Shown here: positions 3,893 through 5,595 of the stretch, one piece after another
How the letters are laid out: every line of letters begins with the position of its first letter
How positions within the stretch are numbered: position 1 is the first letter of the stretch
Source: Burkholderiales bacterium
GTDB lineage: Bacteria; Pseudomonadota; Gammaproteobacteria; Burkholderiales; CAIKXV01
Length of the DNA: 5,595 nt
Direction of reading: 5' to 3'
Assembly (NCBI GenBank): GCA_014379045.1
Contig: JACMMK010000056.1
Location: forward strand, 1 to 5,595
The notes under the pieces: generated by a model
Database searches by the model: none
What the model was told of the DNA's origin: nothing
What the model saw: the letters and a program-made list of their open reading frames with translations, nothing else
Position numbers and translations under genes: made by a program

Positions 3893-5595
3893 ATGAACGT
3901 TTTTTACGAGGAAGAAGGCGAGCTGCGCTCAGGCAGCGTGCTCGCCGACAACACCACCTCGCTGCAGGTCGAAGCGCCGCATGGCAAACGCTCGAAGGTG
4001 AAGGCGGGCAGCGTGCTGTTTCGCTTCGACGCGCCGGGGGCGCGCGCGTTGATCGACGATGCGCGGTCGCTCGCCGAGACGCTCGACACCGATTTTCTCT
4101 GGGAAGCGATCACCGCCGAAGAATTCGGTTTCGATACCGCGGCGAGCGAATACTTCGGTGCGGCCCCGGGCAAGACGGCAAGCGCGATCGAGCGCGCGGC
4201 GATGCTGATGAAGCTGCATGCGAGCCCGATGTACTTCTACAAGCGTGGCAAGGGCCAGTACCGGCGCGCGCCAGCCGAGTCGTTGAAGGCGGCGCTCGCG
4301 GGTATCGAGCGCAAGCGCCGCGAGGCCGAGCAGCAGCACGAGTGGTCCGACGCGCTCGCGCGCTTCGAGTTGCCCGAGCCGATGCGGGCGCTCGTCCCGG
4401 TGCTTCTGTACGCCCCTGACAAACAGTCGATCGCGTTCAAGGCGCTCGACGCGGCGTCGACGGCAACCGGAACGAGTGTGCCGCGCCTGCTCGAACGCTG
4501 CGGTGCGCTCGCCTCGGCGCACGACTATCACTACGGCAAGTTCCTGTTCGAGCATTTTCGCAACGGCACCGGCTTCGCGCCCGTCGACGTCGATGTCGAT
4601 GCGCAAGCGGCGGCATTGCCGCCGCTAGAGATCGCCCCCGTCCAGGCGTTCTCGATCGACGACAGCGCGACCACCGAGATCGACGATGCCTTCTCGGTGC
4701 AGGCGCGTCCCGACGGCTGGCGCATCGGTATCCATATCGCCGCGCCCGCGCTCGGCATCGCGGCAGGTTCCGCCCTCGACGAGGCCGCGTTGGCGCGCCA
4801 GTCGACCGCATACTTCCCAGGACGCAAGATCACGATGCTGCCCGACCCGATCGTCGAGCGCTTCACGCTTGCCGCCGGTCGCACGGTACCTGCCTTGTCG
4901 CTGTATGCCGACGTCGATGCCGGGTTCGCGGTGCAATCGACGTGCACGGTGCTCGAGGCGGTTCCTATTGGCGAGAATCTTCGGCTCGACCGGCTCGAGC
5001 CGTGCTTTAGCGACGACGCGCTCGCCCAGGCGCGTGACCTTCCCGAGCCACGCCTCGACCACCCGTGCGGCAGCGACCTGTGGACGTTGTGGCGATTCGC
5101 CCTGGCGCGGCAGGCGGTGCGCGGCAAGCAGCCGGAGAGCGCCTTGGGCGGCGGTCGTGTCGAGTACACGTTCATCGTCGACGGTGAGCATGTCGAGTTG
5201 AAGCCGCGGGCGCGCGGCGCGCCGCTCGACACCCTTGTCGCCGAGCTGATGATCTTCGCCAATAGCCAATGGGGCGGCGAACTCGCGCGTGCGCAGGTGC
5301 CGGCGATCTATCGCGCCCAGGGCGGCGGCAAGGTGCACCTGACCACGGTGCCCTCGCCGCATCAGGGTCTGGGGGTCGCCCACTACACCTGGGCCAGTTC
5401 GCCGTTGCGCCGGATGGTCGATCTGGTCAACCAGCGCCAGCTCGTCAGCTGGGTGCGCGGCGAGCCGCCGCCGTATCCGCCGGGCAGCGAATCGATGCTC
5501 TCGGCGATGCGTGCATTCGAACTGACCTACGACGCCTACGCCGAAGCGCAGCGTACGATGGAGCGTTACTGGTCGCTGGTGTACGTGCGCCAGGA
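3893..5595 (+). CDS. RNB-domain 3'-5' exoribonuclease (RNase II/R superfamily), 3' end cut by window
   Basis: A processive 3'-5' RNA-degrading enzyme of the cytoplasm; 567 residues are visible and the frame is still open at the edge. It starts MNVFYEEEGELRSGSVLAD, with no clear Shine-Dalgarno but with no alternative in-frame ATG nearby. The N-terminal third (about 1-230) is not a typical cold-shock pair and carries a charged helix (136-150). The RNB core begins at about 245: SIDDSATTEIDDAFS gives metal-binding candidates D256, E262, D264 and D265 (Glu where E. coli RNase II and R have Asp). IHIAAPA (280-286), STAYFPGRK (304-312) and MLPD (315-318) follow; ELMIFANS (451-458), IYRAQ (472-476) and YTWASSPLRR (498-507) correspond to the conserved C-terminal motifs, with R506 a probable catalytic Arg. 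The missing end should include the rest of any S1-like domain. It resembles betaproteobacterial RNB proteins and cyanobacterial/plastid relatives more than E. coli rnb or rnr, so no symbol is given. Confidence 0.92.
   Translation, partial: MNVFYEEEGELRSGSVLADNTTSLQVEAPHGKRSKVKAGSVLFRFDAPGARALIDDARSLAETLDTDFLWEAITAEEFGFDTAASEYFGAAPGKTASAIERAAMLMKLHASPMYFYKRGKGQYRRAPAESLKAALAGIERKRREAEQQHEWSDALARFELPEPMRALVPVLLYAPDKQSIAFKALDAASTATGTSVPRLLERCGALASAHDYHYGKFLFEHFRNGTGFAPVDVDVDAQAAALPPLEIAPVQAFSIDDSATTEIDDAFSVQARPDGWRIGIHIAAPALGIAAGSALDEAALARQSTAYFPGRKITMLPDPIVERFTLAAGRTVPALSLYADVDAGFAVQSTCTVLEAVPIGENLRLDRLEPCFSDDALAQARDLPEPRLDHPCGSDLWTLWRFALARQAVRGKQPESALGGGRVEYTFIVDGEHVELKPRARGAPLDTLVAELMIFANSQWGGELARAQVPAIYRAQGGGKVHLTTVPSPHQGLGVAHYTWASSPLRRMVDLVNQRQLVSWVRGEPPPYPPGSESMLSAMRAFELTYDAYAEAQRTMERYWSLVYVRQ

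Noticed and set aside
4625..5383. Minus-strand open frame of 252 codons opposite the exoribonuclease gene
   Set aside because: The plus strand here encodes the conserved RNB motifs without interruption; the minus translation shows no domain or ribosome site.

Overview
This 5.6-kb window comes from a GC-rich proteobacterial chromosome. The organism is probably a betaproteobacterium, because the RNB-type exoribonuclease at the right edge belongs to a subfamily I associate with Rhodocyclales and Burkholderiales. That assignment rests on recalled family resemblance, not on a search. No rRNA, tRNA, CRISPR array or insertion sequence is visible.

Layout: a divergent arrangement around an intergenic region at about 2964-3158. 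To the left, on the minus strand, lies a tight three-gene operon whose products all carry export signals: a six-bladed kelch beta-propeller protein (2963 to 1851), a small YtkA/FixH-like His/Met-rich protein (1846 to 1409), and a di-heme cytochrome c peroxidase of the BCCP/MauG family (1398 to 43). The gaps are 4 and 10 nt, and both downstream genes start with GTG, which suggests translational coupling. At the extreme left edge, 14 nt beyond the peroxidase stop, a minus-strand ATG opens a reading frame whose nine visible residues look like the start of a DUF433 (VapB-like) antitoxin.

To the right, on the plus strand, are a YqiA-type alpha/beta-hydrolase esterase (3159-3773) and, after a 119-nt gap with a weak terminator-like hairpin and a TATACT -10 element, an RNB-domain 3'-5' exoribonuclease (from 3893) that runs off the window end. 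These two look like ordinary housekeeping genes.

The accessory part is the kelch/YtkA-like/di-heme peroxidase cluster, which reads as a periplasmic redox module of unknown substrate. Its upstream region holds a perfect 9-bp-arm inverted repeat (3039-3058) that is a good operator candidate. The peroxidase has a Tyr where classical bacterial peroxidases have the Met heme ligand, the arrangement seen in MauG, so it may oxidise a protein or small molecule rather than simply detoxify H2O2. The kelch protein and the YtkA-like protein are then the natural candidates for partner or substrate; this is inference only.
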